A stretch of DNA of 49,683 bases from NCBI RefSeq assembly GCF_031178505.1, contig NZ_JAPSIW010000002.1, positions 1 to 49,683 of the forward strand, in the 5' to 3' direction. Source of the stretch: Streptomyces sp. GTDB lineage: Bacteria; Actinomycetota; Actinomycetes; Streptomycetales; Streptomycetaceae. Below the pieces are notes generated by a model. It was not told the DNA's origin. It saw nothing but the letters and a program-made list of their open reading frames with translations, and made no database searches. Below, in pieces: positions 6,577-13,341 of this stretch. The first letter of the stretch is position 1. Every line of letters begins with the position of its first letter. The position numbers were made by a program, and so were the translations under genes.

Positions 6577-6963
6577 ATGACCATCATGCCCGCCAACATG
6601 CCCTTCTCCGCCACCGGGATCGCCCAGGAGGTCCGGGAGACCGCCATCGAGGTCTTCCCCCTCTTCCAGTCGATCCAGAAGCTGGCCCGCCTCGGCGTGC
6701 GCATCGCCTTCGAGGTGGCGCCCTCGCGCATCGTCGCCACGATCACGGTCACCGCGGAGGCGGTGAAGGTCCTGCCGGCGCTGCTGGAGGAGATCGACGA
6801 CGCTCGCCCGGGTTCGCTGCCGGACGGGAAGCTCGTCGTCACCGGCTCGATGTGCGAGGGGAACGTCACCCTGCGGGTGCTGATCCCGCAGGAGTGGGTG
6901 ACCGCCGAGGAGCTGGCGGTGCTGACCGGCACCGCCGACGCCGACCCCTCCGACCTGCTGTGA
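6577..6963 (+). CDS. hypothetical protein, first gene of the transfer module
   Basis: 128 residues from ATG 6577 with an upstream AGCGAAGGAA. Mixed alpha/beta character with an amphipathic GIAQEVRETAIEVFPLFQSI helix, hydrophobic strands, and an acidic C-terminus (TADADPSDLL). Not recognised. It ends in a GTGA overlap with the next gene, so three genes to 7495 are translated as a coupled set. Position at the head of the operon suggests a role in plasmid transfer or spread. Confidence 0.75.
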   Translation: MTIMPANMPFSATGIAQEVRETAIEVFPLFQSIQKLARLGVRIAFEVAPSRIVATITVTAEAVKVLPALLEEIDDARPGSLPDGKLVVTGSMCEGNVTLRVLIPQEWVTAEELAVLTGTADADPSDLL

Positions 6964-7079
6964 GCGCCGCGTCCGAGGCCGCCGAGGCGGCCCGCAAGGC
7001 GGAGGAAGCCCGACAGCAGGCACAGGCCGACTTGCAGCGCCACGGCCAGACCATGACCAGGCTCGGAGGACGACGGTGA
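6960..7079 (+). CDS. 39-residue coiled-coil peptide between coupled genes
   Basis: GTG at 6960 overlaps the previous stop, and its own stop overlaps the next GTG at 7076. The peptide is nearly all helix-forming (ASEAAEAARKAEEARQQAQA) and ends in TRLGGRR. The two flanking 4-nt overlaps are the main support that it is translated; without it there would be an unexplained 112-base gap. Function unknown. Confidence 0.6.
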   Translation: MSAASEAAEAARKAEEARQQAQADLQRHGQTMTRLGGRR

Positions 7080-7495
7080 CGATCAACCTGCTCAGTCGGC
7101 CGAAGAAGAAGGCCGTCCAGCACTTCCGCGACCAGCACGGCCCGATGGACGGCTGGACCGCCGATGACTTCGAGCACCTATTGGACCTGCTCGTCGTCGT
7201 GAACACCCCCGGCCCGCTGACCCGGCTCCGTCTGCGGCTGACGCTGCTGATGTGGACCGGCGCGGCGATGCCGTTCTACGCCCTCAGCGAGCTGCTGTGG
7301 GCCACGCAGAACCGGGTCTCCGAGCGGCTGACCACGGTCATGGACCGACTGGACGACCGGTGCTCGAACATCGAGGCCGCGTGCAGGCGGGCCGGTGACT
7401 ACGCGCTGGTCGAGTGCGTCGGCGCCGCCATCGAGTGGATCTCGACCACGGCCAACTCCGTTGGCCGGACCGCCGCCCGCCGCGTGCGGGGCTGA
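7076..7495 (+). CDS. hypothetical protein, transfer module
   Basis: 139 residues, GTG start coupled to the 39-aa peptide. N-terminal basic segment (RPKKKAVQHFRDQHG), a possible short membrane or buried segment (LTLLMWTGAAMPFYALSELLW, about 55-76) and a helical C-terminal half. No family recognised. A perfect 10-bp hairpin separates it from the SpdB-like gene. Confidence 0.72.
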   Translation: MTINLLSRPKKKAVQHFRDQHGPMDGWTADDFEHLLDLLVVVNTPGPLTRLRLRLTLLMWTGAAMPFYALSELLWATQNRVSERLTTVMDRLDDRCSNIEAACRRAGDYALVECVGAAIEWISTTANSVGRTAARRVRG

Positions 7496-7510
7496 CGGAC
7501 CGAACACCGA

Positions 7511-7534
7511 GGTGGCCGCCGTGAGGCGGCCACC
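7511..7534 (+). terminator. intercistronic hairpin
   Basis: GGTGGCCGCC and GGCGGCCACC form a perfect 10-bp stem with a GTGA loop just before the RBS of the next gene. No U-run; likely an RNA processing or partial termination element. Confidence 0.55.
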
Positions 7535-7553
7535 TGCATGAGAGGAGGTCGGT

Positions 7554-9368
7554 GTGGGGGCCCGAAAGCCAGCCCGCAACGCCAACGCCCGGAAGACGAC
7601 GACGCCGCGCCGCCCGGCCAAGGCGGCGGCCCCGCCGCCGAAGCCGGAGGCGCGGGAAGACGGCGAGGCCCTGGGCGCGGATCTCCGTGACCGCGCCGCT
7701 GACGTGATCGACAGCGCACGGTGGACCGGGGCGCAGGAAGCAGCGGCGCTGATCCAGGCCGCCAAGAGTGAGGTGGAGCAGATCCGCCGGGCGGCGGCCG
7801 CCGACGCCAAGCGTGTCCTGGTGGAAGCCGCTGAAGAGGTCGGGGAGCGGCTGCGCCGAGCCGAGCGCGACGCGGACACGATCCGCGCCGGTGCCCGGAG
7901 CGACGCGGGGGCGATCCTCGCCCAGGCCCGGACCGAAGCGGTCGCCGAGACCGAGGAGGTCATGGCGGATGCTGAGGAGCAGGCCAAGAGCCTGATTGCC
8001 GCCGCCGAGAAGCAGGTGAGCGTCGTGCTCGCCGAGGCGGAGGACCGGGCGAACGCTTTGGTGGAGCTGCGCCGCACCTCGGCGGAGGCCGCCTATCGCA
8101 AGGCCCTGGACGACGCCGCCCGCATCGTTGGTGAGGCGCAGGACCAGGCGGTGGAGATCCGCACGGCGCGGGCCGCCCTCGACTCGGAGCTGGAGCTGAC
8201 CCGACGGTCGGCCCGGCTGGACCTGGACGAGGAGCTGAGCGCACGGCGCGCGGAGATCGACGCCGAACTCGCCGCGTACCGCGAGCAGGTGGACGCTGCC
8301 CGGGCGGAGATCGAGAGTCAGTTCCGTCAGCTCGGCGAGCAGCACGAGCGGGAGCGGCAGGCGCAGCGGGCTCGGCTCGCGGCCGAGTTCGAGAACCTGC
8401 GCAAGGAGGCGGAGCGGGAAGCCCGGACCGCCGCCGGCGCGGTGCGCAAGGAGGCGGACGCCAAGCTCGCGGAAGCCAACCGCGAGCTGGATGCCGCACG
8501 CGAGGCCCGCCGCATCGCCGAGAAGCGCGCGGCCAGCCTCAAGCGGACCCGGAACCGGGCGGAGGTCATCAAGCAGGGCAGCATCTGGGTCGCGCTCGCG
8601 GCCGTGATCGCCCTGACCGCCTCCGGCGAGTGGGCCTTCGCCCGGATGGTCGGCCTGGGTGACACCCCGTTCGGAGACCTGGGGTGGGCAATGCCGGTGG
8701 GCCTGGACGTCTACGCGGTCACGGCCTTCCGTATGCGGAAGGACGTGCCGTACGCGCTCGGGCTGATGGCCGCCACCAACATCACGTACCACGTGGCCGA
8801 CATGACGGGCACGGGCGTAACGGTGGTCGACGGCAAGCAGCACCCGAGCATCGGGCTCATCGTCGTCGCGGTCCTTGTCGTTGTCGCCATCGTCTGGCGC
8901 GTTCACCGCCTCCTGGAGGACGACCACGAGGAGAAGGGAACGGCGACCGCCGAGCCCGCGACGGACGCGGCCGACCCGTCCGCCGGACGGGGCGAGCCGG
9001 ACCGTACGGCGAACCCCGAGCCGGACCGTACGGCGAACCCCGAGCCGGACCGTACGGAACCCCGTACGGACCCCGCCCGTACGGGCCGTACGGACGCACC
9101 CCGTACGGACCGTACGGCGGCCCGTACGGCAAAGCCCCGTACGGCCCGTACGCCCGCCCCCCGTACGGGCGGCCGTACGGCGGCTGCCCGTACGGACGAA
9201 CAGGCCATTCAGATCCTGCGGGACCTACCCCGTGGGGCCGACGGATTCGTCACCGTCAACGCCGCCCGTACGGCCGTCGGCTGCAACCGCGACCGGGCCG
9301 TACGGCTGCTGGACGAAGCGGGGCTCCTGAGCCCCGCGGACCGAGAGAAGCACCTCGCCGCTCGCTGA
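7554..9368 (+). CDS. SpdB-like spread protein, DUF2637 with long coiled coil
   Basis: 604 residues from GTG 7554 behind GAGGAGG. A basic Pro/Ala N-terminus leads into a very long Ala/Glu/Arg coiled coil (about 60-335). Four hydrophobic segments follow (about 343-365, 375-395, 400-420, 433-455), including SGEWAFARMVG and PVGLDVYAVTAFRMRKDVPYA, typical of the DUF2637/SpdB proteins of Streptomyces plasmids that act with TraB in intramycelial spread. Next is an Arg-Thr-rich region (about 482-545) encoded by clustered CCGTACGG, then a small helix-turn-helix-like tail (AARTAVGCNRDRAVRLLDEAG). The coil is much longer than in minimal SpdB proteins, and the DNA-binding-like tail suggests it could tether the translocase to DNA. 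Confidence 0.82.
   Translation: MGARKPARNANARKTTTPRRPAKAAAPPPKPEAREDGEALGADLRDRAADVIDSARWTGAQEAAALIQAAKSEVEQIRRAAAADAKRVLVEAAEEVGERLRRAERDADTIRAGARSDAGAILAQARTEAVAETEEVMADAEEQAKSLIAAAEKQVSVVLAEAEDRANALVELRRTSAEAAYRKALDDAARIVGEAQDQAVEIRTARAALDSELELTRRSARLDLDEELSARRAEIDAELAAYREQVDAARAEIESQFRQLGEQHERERQAQRARLAAEFENLRKEAEREARTAAGAVRKEADAKLAEANRELDAAREARRIAEKRAASLKRTRNRAEVIKQGSIWVALAAVIALTASGEWAFARMVGLGDTPFGDLGWAMPVGLDVYAVTAFRMRKDVPYALGLMAATNITYHVADMTGTGVTVVDGKQHPSIGLIVVAVLVVVAIVWRVHRLLEDDHEEKGTATAEPATDAADPSAGRGEPDRTANPEPDRTANPEPDRTEPRTDPARTGRTDAPRTDRTAARTAKPRTARTPAPRTGGRTAAARTDEQAIQILRDLPRGADGFVTVNAARTAVGCNRDRAVRLLDEAGLLSPADREKHLAAR
9002..9196. repeat. cluster of CCGTACGG palindromes
   Basis: About a dozen copies of CCGTACGG or CCGTACG occur within 195 bp, with further copies near 9267 and 9298. 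In frame they encode Arg-Thr pairs using CGT and ACG, codons uncommon in this high-GC3 genome, so selection on the DNA word itself is likely. Spacing is irregular (about 9-24 bp). It could be a recognition array for the TraB translocase or another plasmid protein. Confidence 0.7.
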
Positions 9369-9395
9369 CCCGCGCGGCGCCGTACGTCGCGGGCC

Positions 9396-9429
9396 GGGCC
9401 CGCCACTGCCCCCGAGAGTCGGCGGGCCC
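9396..9429 (+). terminator. intercistronic hairpin
   Basis: GGGCCCGCC (9396-9404) pairs with GGCGGGCCC (9421-9429) across a 16-nt loop, between the SpdB-like gene and the next RBS. No U-run. Confidence 0.5.
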
Positions 9430-9452
9430 TTCCCCCGAGAGGAGATCACCCC

Positions 9453-10013
9453 GTGTCCAACATCGAGCACACGAACAACGACGAGGTCCTGAGCCGTGTG
9501 CCGGCGGAGTTCCGGCCGCTGCTCAACCTGGACCACCTGACCCATTGGACGCTGGACCGGCAGCGCGAGCACAACGCCGACCACGCCGACTACGAGGCGG
9601 CCCGCGCGATGTTCCAGGCCGTACTCCGCTCCCAGCACGTGGAGGGAGACGGCAGGTGGTCGGCCTGGTGGAGGGCCCGGAAAGTCGAGAAGCACCTGAA
9701 CGCCCTGGTCAAGGCCTCGCGGGACCAGGCGCAGGCCGCAGAGGGCCTGCGTACCGCCTACGCCGACCACGTCCGCACCGTCGCCGCGCTGCCCGGTCAG
9801 CGGGCAGCCAAGGCCAAGGCGAAGGCCGACCGGCGCGGCCAGGTGAACACCTTCGCCACGAAGTCGCTGAACAAGACGGTCACCGCGATGACCGCCCGAC
9901 CCGACAGCGACACCGAGGAGAGCGGCGAAACCGCAGGTCAGAGTGCTGGTAAGGCGTCCGGCGGCCGTACGGTCCGGGGCGTCAACGACCTGTTCGACCG
10001 CAAGGGAGCCTGA
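9453..10013 (+). CDS. hypothetical protein, transfer module
   Basis: 186 residues from GTG 9453 with GAGAGGAGAT before it. Mostly helical, rich in Ala/Arg/Lys; aromatic WWRARKVEKHLNALVK near 70-85 and a polar acidic tail (DSDTEESGETAG). No membrane segment or known motif. Cytoplasmic, probably a small scaffold or DNA-associated transfer protein; family not recognised. Confidence 0.72.
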   Translation: MSNIEHTNNDEVLSRVPAEFRPLLNLDHLTHWTLDRQREHNADHADYEAARAMFQAVLRSQHVEGDGRWSAWWRARKVEKHLNALVKASRDQAQAAEGLRTAYADHVRTVAALPGQRAAKAKAKADRRGQVNTFATKSLNKTVTAMTARPDSDTEESGETAGQSAGKASGGRTVRGVNDLFDRKGA

Positions 10014-10016
10014 TCA

Positions 10017-10241
10017 GTGCAGCAGGTGCCCTCGATCTCCGAGGTCCGCCGGGAACGCCGCGCCGCCCACTGGGCGGCGCGGCAGGCCCGGCAGGTCCAA
10101 GCGCGAGGCGACGCGGGTCTGGCCGACGCCTGGTGGGACCGGGCCCGCGCGCTCTGCAAGGCCAATCCGGAATTGTGGAACGACCTCGCGCGGACGCTGG
10201 AGAACTGGACCAGCCGTCACGACGGCAGTCACGGCGCGTAA
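10017..10241 (+). CDS. small hypothetical protein, transfer module
   Basis: 74 residues from GTG 10017, three bases after the preceding stop. Helical, with paired Trp residues (AHWAARQARQVQARGD, DAWWDRARALCKANPELW) giving a TPR-like appearance too short to call. Followed by a histidine-codon run (10243-10260) that is outside the gene. Function unknown. Confidence 0.65.
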   Translation: MQQVPSISEVRRERRAAHWAARQARQVQARGDAGLADAWWDRARALCKANPELWNDLARTLENWTSRHDGSHGA

Positions 10242-10371
10242 GCGTCATCACCATCATCATCACCCGGGGGCGGACCGGTGTTGGGGGGCCAAGGCGGGCG
10301 CGCGGGCGCACGGGCGCGCGGGCGCGCGAGGATCTCCTATCCGGTCACCCTCTGTCAACCCTGGAGAGCAC

Positions 10372-12750
10372 GTGGCTGATGACCCTCGGGACGACAACCG
10401 GAACGGCAACGTCGTCTCCTTCCGATCTCGGGGAGGGGCCCCGCCGGGGCTCCCCCCGATCCCGGGCGCCCCTCCCCCGGCGCCCCCGGCCCCGCCCGCC
10501 GAACCGCCTCCCCCGGCCTCCGGGCCGGAGGGAGGCGGCGGCGACGGAATGGTGGTCCCCTCCCGGCGGCGCCGGTCGGTGGCCGACTCCCTGGCCGACC
10601 TCACCCCGGCGCTCCCGCCGGCGCCCGGGTCGACCGGTACCGCGGGCACCGTCGCTCTCCGTTCGGAGGCGACGGCGCCCGCCCGCCAGGATGGCGGTGA
10701 CGGTGAGGCGGACGGCCCGGGCGTCGCCGCCCTTGGACTCGCGGCGACCCTGGCCATCGCGCTGGCTGCGCTGCGGGGCACTGCGACCGCGCTGACGGAC
10801 TGGCGCCAGCGGCGCCAGGAACGGGCTGAGGAGCTGGCCCCGCTGCGCGAGGCCCGCCTCAAGCACCGGCTCGCGGGCGAGGAGGCTGCCGCCAAACACG
10901 CTGTCGCCATGCAGAGCATCGGCGACAAGGCGGCGCAGCAGCGCAGCAAGTCCATCCCCTCCAGCCAGGACTACGGCCGTAAGGCGCTCGGCGGCGGCCG
11001 CGGCTCCCTCAAGGGAGGCGGCGGCAAGGGCCCGGGCGGCGGGCCCGTCGGCAAGGGTGCCGGCGGGACCGGGCCCGGCCGTGGCGGCAAGGGCGGCTCC
11101 GGCAGCGGGCTGACCCCGGGCGGCAAGAAGACCTCACCGAAGACATCCACCGGGCTGGGCTCGCTCGGCGCCAAGGGCAAGGGCGGCGGCTCGAAGTTGC
11201 CGGGCTCCGGGAAGAACGGCGGCTCGGGGTCGGGGATCAAGTCGCCCTCGGGCGGCAAGTCTCCCAGCTCGAAGAAGTCCAGCCCGGCGCTGGAGCGGGC
11301 CCGCGGCCGCCAGGAACGGGCCGCCGCGCGACAGGACGGCAAGAACCAGCGGCGCGCGGACCGGCAGGCGGCCCGGCGGGAGAACCGGGCCAAGGACCGG
11401 GACGCCGCCCGCGACCGCAAGACCCGCGCGGCGGACGCCCGGCAGGACACCAAGGACCGGGTCCGCAACGCCCGGGCCGACGCGAAGCAGGCTCGCCGGG
11501 AGCAGGTCCGCCAGGACCGGTTCGAGGCCAAGCAGAAGGCGCGCAAGGCCCGGGCCAAGGCCCGCCGCAAGAAGAAGGAGACGGCGGCCGCCGCCGACGC
11601 GGACCGTACGACGCTCGGGCAGGCCGTCGCCAAGGCGGCCCGGCGCCGGTTGAAGAAGCGCCGCAAGAACCTCTCCCCGCCGGTGCTGACCACGGTCAAG
11701 CGCAAGAAGTCGAAGAAGCCGAAGCCCGCCGGCGGGTCCGCGACCGGCGCCGGGCCGAAGGTCGACCTGACCAAGAAGCCCAAGCCGGGGGCCGCGCCGA
11801 AGGTCGACCTCACGAAGGAGCCGAAGCCCGCCGGCGGGTCCGCGACCGGCGCCGGGCCGAAGGTCGACCTGACCAAGAAGCCCAAGCCGGGCGGCGGCGC
11901 TAAGGCCTCCGGGCTCGGCAGGAAGAAGAAGGTCCGGGTGAAGTCGAAGTCGAAGAAGAAGACGCGCGGCTCCGCCTCGGGCACCGGTCCTGCCGACCGG
12001 CGCAAGGCCAGCCGCAAGGAGCGGGCCCGCCGCGCGAGCGAACGGGCCCGGGCTAAGGCGGAGGACGCCAGCGACTCCCCTGGGAGCGGCTGGGAGTTCT
12101 ACACCCCGCCGCCGCGCGGGGAACGGCGCAGCGCCTACGACTCCATGCGGGACACCGACCCGCAGCAACAGGAGGTGTGGGTGGCGGAGCAGGTCTTCCC
12201 GCCCGGCTACCAGGCCTCCTCGCGTGAGCCCCTGACCACTGGGGCCCGCGGCCTTCCCGCCGGAACCGGCAGCCCCGCCACGAACACGAAGGAGACGCCC
12301 GTGGGCAACTCGCCCGCCGTCCCGACCGGAGCCGTCACGACCGCGATGGACGACGGCATGAACCCCGAGCACGCGACGGAGGTCACGCTCGATGACGTCG
12401 TGGACTTCCTGGACGAGGTGGTCTCGGAGGCCTTCGCCGCGCACGACGAATGCCTCCAGCTCTCCACGAAAGCCAAGGAGCTGATGTACGCGCTGGACGA
12501 GGTGGCCGCCCGGCTGGCCGCCAAGCACAACATCATCGGCACCATCACCGCCTGGGCGATGCGCAAGCTCTCCGAGTCGATGGAGGTCCTCTCCCGCAAG
12601 GCCGAGGAGATGTCGGTCAAGTCGCTCCATGCGGCCGAGACCTGCGAGACCGCGAAGACCGAGCTGGACGACGCGTACCGACCGCTCACTCAGGCGACCG
12701 CGGACGCGGGCCTTCGTACCCCGTCCGCCCGCGTGCACAACGAGAACTAG
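10372..12750 (+). CDS. large Lys/Arg/Gly-rich basic protein with one membrane segment
   Basis: 792 residues from GTG 10372 (VADDPRDDNRNG), with CTGGAGAG upstream; the frame open from 9943 is shadow. Order: Pro/Gly-rich N-terminus (about 20-65), a hydrophobic segment GVAALGLAATLAIALAAL (about 123-140), a charged helix, then a Gly/Lys/Ser- and Arg-rich tract (about 205-570) reminiscent of histone-like tails, containing KPAGGSATGAGPKVDLTKK twice. A non-repetitive helical C-terminal domain follows (about 665-790). The combination suggests a membrane-anchored, DNA-binding transfer protein; no family was recognised. It ends 9 bp before the next gene, whose helical region looks loosely similar to this C-terminal domain. 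Confidence 0.78.
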   Translation: MADDPRDDNRNGNVVSFRSRGGAPPGLPPIPGAPPPAPPAPPAEPPPPASGPEGGGGDGMVVPSRRRRSVADSLADLTPALPPAPGSTGTAGTVALRSEATAPARQDGGDGEADGPGVAALGLAATLAIALAALRGTATALTDWRQRRQERAEELAPLREARLKHRLAGEEAAAKHAVAMQSIGDKAAQQRSKSIPSSQDYGRKALGGGRGSLKGGGGKGPGGGPVGKGAGGTGPGRGGKGGSGSGLTPGGKKTSPKTSTGLGSLGAKGKGGGSKLPGSGKNGGSGSGIKSPSGGKSPSSKKSSPALERARGRQERAAARQDGKNQRRADRQAARRENRAKDRDAARDRKTRAADARQDTKDRVRNARADAKQARREQVRQDRFEAKQKARKARAKARRKKKETAAAADADRTTLGQAVAKAARRRLKKRRKNLSPPVLTTVKRKKSKKPKPAGGSATGAGPKVDLTKKPKPGAAPKVDLTKEPKPAGGSATGAGPKVDLTKKPKPGGGAKASGLGRKKKVRVKSKSKKKTRGSASGTGPADRRKASRKERARRASERARAKAEDASDSPGSGWEFYTPPPRGERRSAYDSMRDTDPQQQEVWVAEQVFPPGYQASSREPLTTGARGLPAGTGSPATNTKETPVGNSPAVPTGAVTTAMDDGMNPEHATEVTLDDVVDFLDEVVSEAFAAHDECLQLSTKAKELMYALDEVAARLAAKHNIIGTITAWAMRKLSESMEVLSRKAEEMSVKSLHAAETCETAKTELDDAYRPLTQATADAGLRTPSARVHNEN
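11719..11891. repeat. 71-bp perfect direct repeat within the basic-protein gene
   Basis: Positions 11719-11789 and 11821-11891 are identical over 71 bp, 102 bp apart, encoding the repeated PKPAGGSATGAGPKVDLTKK unit. The identity at silent positions indicates a recent duplication. The intervening copy is a truncated version of the same unit. Confidence 0.85.
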
Positions 12751-12759
12751 GAGGTCACC

Positions 12760-13239
12760 GTGTCCGGAGAACTCGTGCCCGGTCAGGTCGTATCCGGGGA
12801 GATCGTCCCCCGCCAGAGCCACGTCCCCGCGGTCCCTGCCAGCGACGACAACCTCCCGGCGATCCCCGACAGCAACCTGGGTTTCCTCAGCCTCGGTCTC
12901 GCCGTCACCACGCTCGCCGCGCGGGCGCTGTGGCTCAAAGAGAAGATCTGGATTCTCCAGGCGCTCTTTCGCCGCAACGCCGATAAGGCGAGCAACATGT
13001 CGGAGATGTGTGACGCGGCGGAAGTCGAGCCGCGATTCACCGCCCTCATCATGGAGGGCGCCACCTCGCTGCGGGAAGTCGCCGAAGCATCGGGCGACTT
13101 GGTGAATGCCGCCGACCAGATGCAGATGGACGCGCAGGGCTTCGCCGACGCCCACCAGGGCGAATACGGCGGGATCTACGAGACCGTGCAGTCCATGGGC
13201 GTGCAGCAGCCCAAGCCCGGATTCAACGAAGTCAAGTAA
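12760..13239 (+). CDS. hypothetical membrane-associated protein, transfer module
   Basis: 159 residues from GTG 12760 with GGAGG 8 bases upstream. An N-terminal Val/Pro-rich polar region, one hydrophobic segment (LGFLSLGLAVTTLAARALWL, about 40-59), then a long helical domain (about 70-140) containing EVAEASGDLVNAADQMQMDA, suggestive of a coiled coil. It ends just before a tandem hairpin terminator that closes this half of the operon. No family named. Confidence 0.72.
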   Translation: MSGELVPGQVVSGEIVPRQSHVPAVPASDDNLPAIPDSNLGFLSLGLAVTTLAARALWLKEKIWILQALFRRNADKASNMSEMCDAAEVEPRFTALIMEGATSLREVAEASGDLVNAADQMQMDAQGFADAHQGEYGGIYETVQSMGVQQPKPGFNEVK

Positions 13240-13247
13240 CCGAATAG

Positions 13248-13320
13248 CCGCCCCGGCATGAAAGCGCCGGGGCGGAAAGCCCTCGGGAGGGGCCCCGGCG
13301 AAACCGCCGGGGCCCCTCCC
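13248..13320 (+). terminator. tandem hairpins, terminator before traB
   Basis: The first stem pairs CCGCCCCGGC (13248-13257) with GCCGGGGCGG (13266-13275). The second pairs 16 bases perfectly (13285-13300 with 13305-13320) around AAAC and is followed by TTCTTTCC, a fair intrinsic terminator. The RBS of traB begins directly after it, so read-through or a nearby promoter must supply traB. Confidence 0.75.
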
Positions 13321-13341
13321 TTCTTTCCTCCCGGAGGGGAA

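Noticed and set aside
8857-9208. Tyr-Gly-Pro and Val-Arg repeat proteins on the opposite strand
   Set aside because: They are shadow frames created by the CCGTACGG palindromes in the SpdB-like gene.
10243-10260. Histidine-codon run (CATCAC repeats) as a tagged or metal-binding protein
   Set aside because: It lies after the stop of the 10017-10241 gene and before the chosen start at 10372; the frame containing it has no coding bias.
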